Below are positions 13,501 to 25,500 of a stretch of 64,000 nt of DNA, one piece after another. Position numbers and translations under genes: made by a program. Position 1 is the stretch's first letter; the number at the start of each line of letters is the position of its first letter. A model generated the notes under the pieces. It saw nothing but the letters and a program-made list of their open reading frames with translations, made no database searches and was not told the origin of the DNA. The DNA lies in contig NC_133903.1 in assembly GCF_964199755.1 (NCBI RefSeq), forward strand, positions 55,806,739-55,870,738, read 5' to 3'. The stretch comes from Larus michahellis. Taxonomy: Eukaryota > Chordata > Aves > Charadriiformes > Laridae.

Positions 13501-16500
13501 TCCACCAATTCCCTGAGCGCAGCCACCACTCCCACCGTTGGTAAAAACATACAGCACTGCTGTTCTTTCACCTTTCCTACCTCTGAACGTCCGGAAAAGA
13601 TTCCTGAAACCTTGTCGTTTGCTAGATTGTTCTTCGGGTTCACGTTCGTTAATTTTCATCAGGTTTTTAAACGCAAAAAAGGGGTTTGGGGGGGGTGGGG
13701 TGTGTGACGGATCACGAACGTGATGCTGCTAGGGGAGCTTTCTTCGTGGCAGCTGGGAATGTTGTGAACGGCGAATGTTTGGTGAAGGTAGAGGTTATCA
13801 CCAAGCGAAATATAACATAAAACGTGCTTATGGTCCGTAAACTCAGTCAAAATAAGCTTTTTTTGCGAGAGATGCTTGTACCCTGGAGGGGAGGGGGGCT
13901 GGGAGCCAGACCTTGGGATCCAGGAGACAACTCATATTAAATCTATTCGAATGTCTTAAATTCATACTTCCCCTTAAAGCGGTAGCGGGAAACTAGGTCT
14001 TGAAAGAGGCTCTTCCAAACCGTTAGCTTAACGTGGCCTGGACCAGAACAAAGTGCTGCAGTTTTCTTTTGGAGGAATGTCCTGAAAAACATGGGGTTTG
14101 CCAACCTCCCCCCCCCCGCCCCCAGCCCAGGGCCTGAGACAAGAAACGCAAATAAAGTCTGGCTGGCAGCTCCCAGGCTCCGCGCGCTGGGTCCTCCCCG
14201 TGCCTCCCTCCTCCGTCCCCTCCGTCCCGGCTGCCGGCGCTCCCTCCATCCCTCCCTGCCATCCCACCCAGCTGCCGGCCCCACCGCCCCATGCTTCCCG
14301 CAGCTCCATCTTCTACCAGGAACATCCCTCCTCCTTTTTGGTTTTTTGTTTTTTTTTTCTTTCCTTTCCCATGTTTTTTTTTTTTGGGGGGGGGCGGGGG
14401 GGATGAGCACGCCTGGTTTGCGTGGTGGGGAAGGAGCTTTGGCTGCCGTAGAGCTGGCAGACGGGCTCTGCGGAGGGAGCCGAAACACCAACCCTCCGAA
14501 AAACCGAACCTGGCTGGCGTTCCTGCCTGCTCAGCCGCCCTCCTGGCTGTCGCCCTGGGGACCGGCAGCATCGCCACCCCAGCGCCATCTTGGATGGCTG
14601 GAAGAGGATGGGATGGCCGGAGCCGTGCGGCGGGTGCCGTCCCCGTGGTGCCGGTGGCTGCCCGTGCCCACCCGAGCCCTCCCCGTAGGTTTGCCGGAGT
14701 CTCCGACCTGCGTCTCCGTCCTGTTGTTTGCTTCACTCTCGAGGTGTCGTAGATGCTTGTACCTGTTCGCCGGCTGTCGGTCACCGTCACAGCATGCTGC
14801 TGGAAAACAAAAACGCATCTCGCGCACGGGGCCGGCCAGCCCCGAGCGTCGCCGGTGTGTCGGCTGGCGCTCCTGTCTGTGCCCGCTCTCCCGCAGCCAC
14901 TCCCTGGGGCCGGCGGTGGCCTCAGCCGGTGCCCGCAGGCACGGTGGCCACGGGGCGCCTGGGCCCATGGTGGTAAACAGGATTTCGGTGGAGGGGAGCA
15001 GCCAGGCTGAGGACGGGGCGGTGGTGGGGGCTCCAGGTGACTATGAAACGGGGGCTGCGTGCCGGTCCTGTAGGCTGAGCAGGCGATGGCTCCCTTAGGC
15101 TCTCGTTTTAAATTTAATTTTTTTTTTTTTTTCCCCCCTCTCTAACACGTATATTTTTGTGAACAAAAATTGCCGCTTGATGTTTTTAATGACCTGCCCA
15201 CCCTGAGCAGCGGGGGCTGAGGCGGCTGGGGGTGGGGGGAGTGAGGAGCTGTGCCCACTGGCTCCCCAGCGGCTCCCACCCCTCCATGGGGGCTTTCCTT
15301 GAGAGAGAGACAAAACCAGGGCTCTCGGGTCGCCCCTGGGCAGGGGAAACGGGGTTTTGTAGAGATTGTGGGCTTTGCACTTCCAGCTCCATGCAAACCA
15401 AGCGGCGAGTGCCGTGCTGCCAGGATTTGGCCTGGGAAAAGCCGGCGGAGGGGGGGACAGGCAGGGGCAGGCAGGGGTTTGGGAAAGCCCAAGCATCTCC
15501 CCGTTGTCGCCGCCAAGGTGGCCGGGGTGATGGTGGCCACCGGTGCTGGGCGAGCACCCACCGGGCTGCAACCCCCCAGCGGAGGAGGGAGTATTTCTAA
15601 TCCCTGGGTTTGTCCTGCAGGCAGAGGGAAAGGCGTGCAGGGCAGAGGGGGGGCCGGGGGCAGGGCCCGGGGCACGGCAGCGGGTCGGGGACCACCGGGG
15701 GAGTCCCGTGGGACTAGCACGGGGCTGGGGCACCCCCACCAAGCCGGGTCCGGCTCCACCACGCTCCCCGTCTCGTGTCTCCCGTGGCAAAGTCCGATGG
15801 AGTTTGTCCAAGAGCGTGTGGAAAAGTGGTTTCGTTTCTTTGTCGTCCGTGCTGCTGTGGTTCGCTGTCGTTGTGGTTGCATGTGCAGTCTGAAGGACTT
15901 ACTGTAAGGAAAGAAGCTGTTATTTCTGTGTCAGCGCCCCTTCCGTTATTTTTCTCGTTAAAATCCTTCTCCGTCTTGTTTTTTCGTTGACACAGCGCGC
16001 TGCTTGGTTTCGTTTGGGAGTGGTGTTTTCATTCTTTGTTTTTTGTTTTTTGTTTTTTTTTTTTCTTTCTCCTTTCCTTTGCGTTTCTTCTGCTTTGTGT
16101 TATCAGAAGATGATGCTTTTATTGACAAACTGCCCGCGTTTGAAAGGCGCTGTGAGCCGCCTGCAGGTACTGTACTCGCAGGGCGCTTCCCAGACACGTG
16201 GCTTTGGGTGGCCGCGGGTGCCCCGGCCCCGGCCCCCGCCGCCCGCAGCACCTTGCATGACAGTTTCTCAGTGGCAAAAAGGGACCGCGAGGTGAAAGGG
16301 TTTATCACCTCCCGAATCCAAAAAGGGTCAATTCGACAGCTCAAAAAAGTCAGGTTTTCCCCCACCCACCCCCGCCCCGAGTTATTTCCGCGGTGCCTGG
16401 CGTCTAAGGCGGCTTTCGAGGCGGTGTGAGCGCAGGCAGCTGGTGGTCGTACTGGGAAAGGGACAAATTCCGGCCAGGCATCTCCTGCTCTGTGTGCGTG

Positions 16501-19500
16501 TGTCTGTTTATCCGCAAGTTGTGTGTCCTGAGACGCGGGTCGCTGTGGCTGATTTTGCGCGCCGGCGTGGCATGCGGTGGCAGCATCCCGCCGGGGACAC
16601 GCTCGCTGCCGCTGTGGCGGCGCGGCAGAGACGGCGCCGGGGGGCGACGAGGACAAGGCGTGTTTGCCCCAGTCAGCGCAGTTAGAATGTGCTGACGGAG
16701 TGCGTGGCCCCAGGAGCCTCTTCTACTCTAGACAAAAAAAAGAAAAAAAAAAAAGAGGAAAAAAAAAACCCCAAAAATCCTTACCAAGCGGGCAAAAGTA
16801 CTCTTCCATCTGGGCTTCCATAGCTTTGCTTTCTGCTTTCTGTTTCCTAAGCCAAAACCAGCGTTTAAAAGCACCCCCCTTTCCTTGCACGTGAACGGCT
16901 TGCAGCGCCTCGTCCCCTCCCCGTAGCGAGATAAATGACCTGCTCTGTGACTCACACTGTGTCCTTCTCTCTCCCTCTCCTTAACCTTTCCCATCCCGCT
17001 TCAACTCCTGGCCATACAGAGAATGAACAGCCTTCCCTCGTTTGGTTTGACAGAGGAAAGTTTTATTTGACTTTCGAAGGTAAGTAGCGCATAGCAAACC
17101 CGGTAACGACTTGCTCCCCTTGCTCTTGCTCTCTGACTCCCGGGGTTTCCTCCAAAGGCTCCAGTCCGCCTTTCCCTGCGAAATGCTATGGCTACTTAGA
17201 TGACGTGGCAAGTTCAACCAGAATGATTTTGATTTGATTTGTGCCATTTGTCCCGATGATCCGTTTCCCTGTTTATTTGTTTAAAAAAAAAAAAAAAAAA
17301 AAATCCCCCAAAACCTCAACCAAACCAAATCCCAAAAGAATATTCTCGTACCGAGACTGCGGTGAAAACCAGAGAGCGAACCCGCTTGCACTGCCGAGGA
17401 ACTTGACTCTGTCAACCAGGGCTTCTTTCTACTCTCCCTCGCGAGCTGCTCGTTACCCCGAGCGGGCTGTGGCGCAGGGCGCTTAATTAAAAACCGGAGG
17501 GTGACGAGTTCTCTGCCAAGCCGGGGCGTCCTTCCCCATCTCCCGGCGGATTTTTCGGTGGCGAGGCGCCGGCAGCGTGCCGGCACTGCCAGCAGTTATA
17601 GCCGAGGTGCCAGCGGGTGCGGCGGTCGGAGGCGCTGCGGGTTTGGGGGTTGACGAGAAGGGGAGGATGCGGTGCTGGGGGAGAGCTTGTTTCGGGACAG
17701 ACGGCAGCTCCTCTGGGCAGCAGCACGTCTCGGAGAGGCCAGAGACACGGGTGACGGGTGGCCAGCCCTGCTCCGAAAGCCCCGAGGCTTCGGAGGAAGC
17801 CTTGCCTCAGATACCATGCCTATGTTTTTCTTAAAAAAATAAAAAGAAGCAACTCGGGGAGGTTTGCTGGCAGGTGGAGTAGGTGCTTTACAAGCCGAAG
17901 GAAGCGCGGTGGAGCCGCCGTGGTGCTGGCAGGCAGAGCTGGGCTGGGGATGCTGCTGGCACGGGGGTTCCGGGGGGTCTCGCTCTCCGGGTCTGTGATC
18001 CATAAAACCTGTCACCTCCAGCAAACAGCCGAGTGGCCGGGACCGTGCCACCTGGCCACCGAGCTCGGGCGGCTCGTGCTTGTGGAGTGAACCCTGCTTT
18101 GGTGAGCGTGGTGCCGTGGTAGCAGCAGAAGGCAAGTGTCACGGTTTGAGGAACCCACAGCAATTTATTGTTGTTTAGACAATTATTCTCTCACCCGATG
18201 ACCCCTCCCCACCCGGCGAAGGGGAAAGGAAACCCGAGGGCTGGAATATAAACAGATTTAATAGATGAAGACTAAATAATTAACACCAATAACAGTAAAG
18301 AACCTGTGTTGATCCCGACACCAATATAACATAGACAAGGACCGTCCCCAGCCCATTCCCCCACAGGGAGCCGTGCACTCCCCGCAGGGACAGCCAACGT
18401 GGGACCCTGCGAGCGCTGCGGCTGCGGGAGGAAGGGAAGGGCTCAGGGCTCCGGCACCGGGGCGAGGAGTGCTCAGGGTGGCAGCCATTAGAGAAAGAGA
18501 GAGAGAGAACTCCTCAGCAAACTGTCTCATTTCTGTGGGATGTGCCGTTCACGGTGTGAAATAATCCCGTTGGCAGCTTGGGGCCAGCGCCCGGGTCTCG
18601 CTCCTCCTCGTCCCCGCACCTGGGGAGCTGGAAACACTGAGACCTTGAAACCCGCACCCCAGAGCCGGCTGTAAAGGAAACACTGGCACAAATTCCGACA
18701 CTGGAGTCTGCTAAAAGTGCGGTTTTCCCCGGCATTACAAGAGAAATTAGTCCTGTGTCGCTCGAACCAGGACAGCAAGGATGGAGGTGGTGGTGACCAG
18801 GGGGCTGGTTTCTTCTTTTCCTCCTTCTTGCCTTTTAATCGGCCGCAGCTCCCGAGCCCCGAGGTCCCCGCTCCGATGGTCCCTCCTCTGCTGGTCCCCA
18901 CTCCAGTGGCTCAGACCTGTGAGGGGGCCAGGGGGGAGCTGCTTCCTCCTGACCCTCAGCGCAGTTTTGCTGTTTCCAGCAAAAAAAAAATCCTTCCCGG
19001 GAGGCTGGGGAAGAGCGGGGCAGGGCAGGGCGAGGGCTGTGCCGGGGCGAAGCGTTGTCCCTCCGTACATGTCCCCGTGGCACTGCGCATCCCCACGGAC
19101 CCCCTGCTCAGTGTCCGTTCCCCCCCCTCCTCGGTCCAGCACCAGCACAGCGAGCACAGCTAGCATTGGGGGGGGTTTCTTGGTTTTGGTTTTTTTTTTT
19201 TTTTGCATTGTTAATGTTTTTGAAGGGTATATTTGAATTCTTGGACTTTGTTCTGGCGGTGTGACTGGTCCAGAGCAGGAGGGGTTTGTCCCCTGCTCCC
19301 TGCCTGAGCCCTCCGGCAGCGTGGGACGCGCTGGCCGGCACGGCAACGGGGCTGCAGCAGCCTGGCACCGGCTCCAGGCTCGTCACACAGCCCGGGAAGG
19401 AGCTATTTTGCTTTCACACGCTTTATTTCCTGATCTATCCGTAAATCTTTGAGCCCAACTTTAAAAAAAAAAACAAAAAAAAAGCTAAATAAAAAGCTAA

Positions 19501-22500
19501 ATTTCAACACTCATCCCTAGGGAGGTGAAAGGAGATCAGCTGGGTTTGGCACCTGTAGCTCAGGGCATGAAGTGCCAGACGAGAAATTATCTTTTCTTTC
19601 CGAGTTGGGTTTTTTTCTCTTTTTTTGGCGAAGATCCCTGTGTCGGTGGAACGCGAGGTAGTCGGTTCGTGTGCGCAAAGCCGGGGTGCAGCTTTGGTGA
19701 TGCTCTGCTGGGTACCCGGGCAGGATCTCCCGTACTCCGCCGTCCTTCCTCCACACCTGGATTTCCCACCTTTGTGTAGGGAAAAGTAAGGGAAATGAAC
19801 CCGGTGCACTGCTTATGGCTGGATCCAAACTCCATAAAGGGGATTTTTTTTTTTTTTTTTTTTTTCCTCCTCCAGCATTATCGGGTCATTTTGCCAAAAT
19901 GAAAAGTTTCTAAAAATGACTTCTGAAGCAGTCACCGACAAGCCAGATTTTTGGTGGAGGCGTGCCACAGCATGTGCTTGAACTAGACATGTCTCTCAAG
20001 TTTCTGGAAAAGAATTTTAGGGCTTTAAATAGAGAGAGTATACTCTTCTTTTTACATGAAGGTTTTTATTAAAAAAGCTGTTTAGTCTCTGAAGCCATTA
20101 AGAGAAGAATATACAGATTCATGGGGGAAGAGCAGAGGGAACAGAGAACCCTGAATGCCGATTACATGCGTACGATTTTTATTCAAACTTAGATTAGAAA
20201 TGCGGAGGATGTTTTGTTGCTGTTGGGATTAACTCAGACTTTCAAAGGCCAGCTGAGCCTGGTCATAGAGACTCGTGGGATGAGCCGGTTTATCCTTGTA
20301 CGTGTGGGTTTTCATTCTGGAGAGCGAAGAAACCTCCTATCCGTACAGAGAAACAGCGGAAGAAACGAGAGATTGCAAATCAGGGCAATGAGAGATCGCA
20401 AATCAGGGAAAAGGCACGGTGGTATGAGGCGCCGACCCCGCCTTTGATGGTGCGGTGCAGGGTCTAGGCTAAACCCGGCTGCAGTCGGAGCGTGTATGTT
20501 TGGAAGATGGGTGGTTTTTTCTCCTGTCCTAAAGAATAATGAATCTATTGCCAAGAATCGCGGGTTTCTGCTGCTGGTCGGCTCCCCTGCCCTGCCAGGA
20601 GAAGCCTGGTGTTCCTCTGCCGGGTGGTACCTCCACTTTTCCCCCCTCTCTAGCCGTTCTGCCTTGATGTTTTTGAATCTCACCTGTATCTCTGGGCAGA
20701 TACGATGAGAATATCCCAAAGCCGGATTCGACGCGCTGCGGGGCGGCCGCTCTGGGTGCGGGGAGGCAGGATGCGCTCTCCGATATCCCAGCACTGGTGT
20801 CTACGCAAAGAATTTATTAAAAAAAAAAAAATCTTACCCTACCGGTCCGCGGGGCTGCCCCCTGGCCCCGCATGTCCCCTCTTGTCACATATGGCAGCGT
20901 GGCTTTGGGGAGCCGCCCGTGCCTTCGCGTCGCCGCTCTCTGCCGGGTTGTTTGCCCGGTCCCCGGCGCGGAGCTCGGGGCTGCGGCCTCAGACACAGGC
21001 GGCCTGGGGAGCCGCACGCTGCCTCCCCGCACTCGTTAGGATAATTAACGCGTGCGTGGCGACGGGTCTGTCGCGTGCGGGTGCCGTGCTCGGCCTGTCC
21101 GTCCCCTGCGCTGGGACAGACGGACGCGCTGCACTTACTGAGCATCGTTATTCCGGGCTGAAATCACTCATTCCCCTGAGTCTCTTAAGATGTATGACCA
21201 AGAGGGAGACGCGTGGCTACATTACTTTTTTACATCCTTTTAGGCTACATTAGACATTTGAAGGGAAAATCCCGGCACCGGAGAGGCTCGTCTGTGCCTC
21301 TAGGAGGGAGCAGCTTTGGTTTTATACATTAACACACTGCCTGAACGGGGGCTTTTGTAAGGCACGAGGATCCTTCAGCTGCGAATGCCACATTTATTTT
21401 TTTCACAATTAATATCTCAAAGCTCAAAGTGTGATTTAAGCAAGAGGACTGCTTTCCTGGGTGGGGGGGGGACGTTGCGAATCTGGATTTCCTGCACCCA
21501 AACTCCATTATTTGCTCGCAGAACATTTGCAGCAGCAAAGCCGGGACCTCGTTGCGTGTCACACAAAAGCCACCGCAGATTGCTTCGATCCCACCCAAAA
21601 AGCAACCGGCAGCGGGCCGGCGGTGGGGAGCGGTGGGATAAAGAAGAGAGGGAATTATTTTTGAAGCTAGTCCAAGCAGAAAAGCGGGAGCTCCCCGGGA
21701 ACAGGCCGCGTTTTGCTCGGTCGCTTTGCTTTTTCCCCGGCCCCCCTGCGCTGCGGAGGCATCGAATGGGCTGCGGCTGGAGCTGGCACGCGCTTGCGCG
21801 CTCCCAATAAAACCCCGGGATGAATTAAGAGCCCGTTTCACCTCCCCGATCCAGACCCTGTAAATGAAGGTAACAGAGTGTCAGGATCCCTGGAGAGGCT
21901 GTCCCTCCGGACACCTTTGCCATTCTATTTTAGCTGGTTCGGAGGCAAAATAACCCTTGTGCTTAACCCGACGGTCAGGCTGTGATATCAAAAAAAAATA
22001 AAAAAGGTTCTAAAATGATGTGGTGCAGAAAAAATAGATGAGGCTGAACTGGCAGTGGCAGGGCAGGGGGTGGTGACTTCTTGAGGACTTTTCTGGGTGC
22101 CCGGGGTACCAGCACCTTGTATGTCGGGTGGGTGAGCAGACGCCAACCCCGGGCTGATCTCTGGGCGGTTTCCCCAGGGGAGACGCAAGAGCTTTGCCGT
22201 GCCAACGACCCCTATTCGCACTCCTCCCGTGGCAGGCAGAGGACATTGTCCCCCCGGCAGGGTTTCCAGCACAGCCGGGGCTTCTGGCGCACGCTTGCAG
22301 CCATGCTTTCATCCTTAAATGTTTTTCAGAGACGGGCATTCCTGGCCAGCAAAGGCGAACCTGCGCCTGAGCACGCAGGGCTGGATTATTTTAGAGCATG
22401 GCTGGCGTCCACGGGCGCGCGGCACGACCGAAACCAACTTCCCCCTCCCCCCCCCTTTTTTTTTTTAATTGTCTAAATAAATCGTGGATTGGTCCCAGGG

Positions 22501-25500
22501 GTCCCCGCAGGTGGGGGTTCCCGCCGGCAGGAGTTCAGGCAGCGTCGGGGTTTGGGGGGGGGGGGGGGTGGATGTGGACATTGCCAACAATCCCGCGTTC
22601 CGGCGGGCAGCCCGAGCTCTCCGGCTGAGGGAGAAGGAACCCCCCCAGCCCCTCTTGCCGGGGCCCAGAAACCTACTGCAAAAACTGTCATGCAAAGCCT
22701 GCCGTGTGGCAGCCCCCCCGGAGCCGTGCCGGGGGGGGCACCGCTGCCCCGCATGCTGCTTATGGCTGGGGCTCCTCCCTTATTTTCTTTGCTTGCATTT
22801 TTTTTTTCTGGGGGGGTGGAGGGGATAAAAAATTTTCAAATGTTTTTAAAGCCTCATCCAAAGCCTGGGGGAGTTTTTCCTTAATATTTGCCCCAAAAGC
22901 AAGGCTGGGGGGTCTTGGGGAGCGACCCCTCGTCCCGGCCCGGGGGGGGGGGGAGCGGTGCCGTTTCTCTCTGCAGGTAAGAAGTGGAGGGTTTTGCTCT
23001 GTTGCAGGCTCATCGCGGGGACCCAGCCCCCTCACCATGGGGGCACAGGACACCCTGCCCGTCGCCGCCGCCTTCACGGAGACTGTCAACGCGTACTTCA
23101 AAGGGGCTGACCCCAACAAGTAGGTGCCGACCGACGGGGTCCGGGTGTCGGTACAGGGGGGTCCTGGGGTTGGAACAGGCTTGGAAGGGGGGGGGTGGAG
23201 GCTTTGGTGAGCATCTCGAGGGATGGGGAGGGAGGAAAGCAACCTGGTCTAGTGGGAGGTGTCCCTGCCCAGGGCAGGGGATTGGAACTAGATGACCTTT
23301 AAGGTCCTTTCCAACCCAAACCATTCTCTGATGGTACGAAGGGAGGTGCTCTGGGCTCGGTGCACACCTGGTGGGGTGTCAGTGCACTGTGCCAGGCTCA
23401 GGATGCTCCTGGGGTGTCCCCACGAGCATCGGTCCCCATCCCTAGCAGGCTGCCAGCCTCTGCTACTGTTTCAGCTCGCTGTGGTTTAGGACCACATTCC
23501 CCCAGCACGTCGGGTGGGAAGCGGGGGGCTGTCACCACCCCGCCCCTGGGGCAAACCCTCCCCTCCTGCTGCGTTTTGAGCCCCCCTGTTTCCTCCCCCC
23601 CTCGATCTCTGTGTCCGGCGCTGCAGGTGTATCGTGAAGATCACAGGGGAGATGGTGCTGTCGTTTCCAGCGGGCATCACCCGACACTTTGCCAACAACC
23701 CGGCCCCAGCGGTGCTCACCTTCCGCGTGCTGAACTACAACAGGCTGGAGCACGTCCTGCCAAACCCCCAGCTCCTCTGCTGGTAAGCGCCCCACTCGCC
23801 AGCATCCCAGAGGAAAGTTTCCAGAAAAACAGGGTGCTTTGCAAAAACACATGGCCCCAAGTATCTTCCTTGGAAACCTGCCCTGGTGTGGGGAAGGAAA
23901 CACTCAAGCCCCTCAATATTTGCCTCTGAGAGCAGCCCCTTTGCCAGGCAGAAGAGCATCGGCAGAGAGGAGCAAGCACTTTGATGGCGTTTGCTCGTTT
24001 TGTGCCTCGCTCTGCTCATTAGACCTCCTCTTTGCAAAACGAGATGATCTCCAGCTTGCCTCTGCTGTGCCTCCCCGGAGGTATCTGAGGATGAGCCAGA
24101 GATGTGCGGGAGGGAGGCAAGATACCACGAAACGTGGGATTAAACGCGGTCCCGGCTGGCGGCCGGCGCTGCTGCCCTGCCTGCTTTGTAGAAAAGGTTT
24201 TTTCCACTGAGGCGGGTCACACGAAGGGTTAATTCTCCCTCTGTGCAGTGACAACACGCAGAGTGATGCCAACACGAAGGAGTTCTGGGTCAACATGCCA
24301 AATCTGATGACTCACCTAAAGAAGGTATCGGAACAGAAACCGCAAGCCACCTATTACAATGTGGATATGCTCAAATACCAGGTAGGGGTTTTTTTGTAAG
24401 ATAAAACCGTGCCAAAAATGCGTGCTGAACTTATAGACGTAAAAGACGGTATTTCCCTAGTGCAGAGTGGAGATGACGTGAGTTGAGGGCATACTTTCCC
24501 GCTAGTCCCTTCTGTATGTCACTAGATTGCCTGATTTTGAGCCCAGTACAAACTTGCTATGAGAATACAAGGTATTGTCTCCTCTGAAACCAAATGCGAT
24601 TACCGTGGCTGTAAAATGGGATTTCTCCCTTCACCCCTATGGAAACTAAATGTTTTTTCTGTCATTTTGGAAGGTATCTGCCCAGGGTATTCAGTCTACT
24701 CCATTAAACCTTGCAGTGAGCTGGCGGTGTGACCCTGCAAGCACTGACCTCCGCATTGACTACAAATACAATACAGAGGCAATGACCACTCCGGTAGCTC
24801 TAAACAACGTCCAGTTCCTCGTCCCCGTCGACGGAGGAGTAACCAAACTCCAAGCTGTGCTTCCTCCTGCTGTCTGGTAGGAACCGCTCACCCGACAAAG
24901 AGCTCCTTTGCTGTCTCTGCCGTGTCCTTGCCTAAACCAGCCCGGACGGAGCGGGATCGCCCCGGGGAGGTGACTGCGGGCGGGAGCTGGGGACACGATG
25001 GGGACCCAAAACTGTCCTCCTCTTGCAGGAGGAAGCGTGCAACCCCGCTGCGATTTTTTTTCTTGCCATTCCCACAAGCAAACATGTGCGCAGGCGGCGG
25101 AACAACAACCCTTATTTCATGTTTTGGCGGCTTTTATCCCAGGCCCAGAGGGATGCATGGCCATCGCTGCCGTAGGCATGGGCACAGACGTTCGCAGCGG
25201 GGAAGCAGGGCATGGCACGGCCCTGCAATCCAAGAGAGGCATTCTCCTGCCAGGGTCAAACCCAAAGCCAAACTCCCAGAATTGCAGCTCTGGAAAGCGG
25301 CTCCAGAGCTGCTCCCCACACAGCCATTAGCAAAACTCAGATGTCTCCTTCACAAGTCCTTGTTTCCTACAGAAATGCTCTTCTTCATGTCATTTTTAGG
25401 AATGCCGAACAGCAAAGGATATTGTGGAAGATCCCCGATATCTCTCAGAAGTCAGAAAACGGAGGTAATCCAGCAAACGTGCATGTTATTAACTCTGAAC

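Larger units (their letters stand above)
17080..23007 (+). other. SGIP1 intron, about 5.9 kb
   Basis: The largest SGIP1 intron here. It holds an LTR-like remnant near 18.1-18.5 kb, A or T runs near 17.28, 19.19, 19.47, 19.85 and 20.82 kb, and a long G run at 22552-22568. Only one weak 15-nt exon candidate (21855) fits the flanking phase. Confidence 0.6.

Noticed and set aside
14091-15098. A 335-codon open frame on the plus strand
   Set aside because: It lies in a GC-rich SGIP1 intron, has low-complexity composition, crosses T and G runs and shows no domain. GC-rich DNA has few stops.
20800-21260. GC-rich block as a possible alternative SGIP1 promoter
   Set aside because: It has moderate CpG content, but I found no first exon with an ATG and a donor in the right phase leading into 23008.
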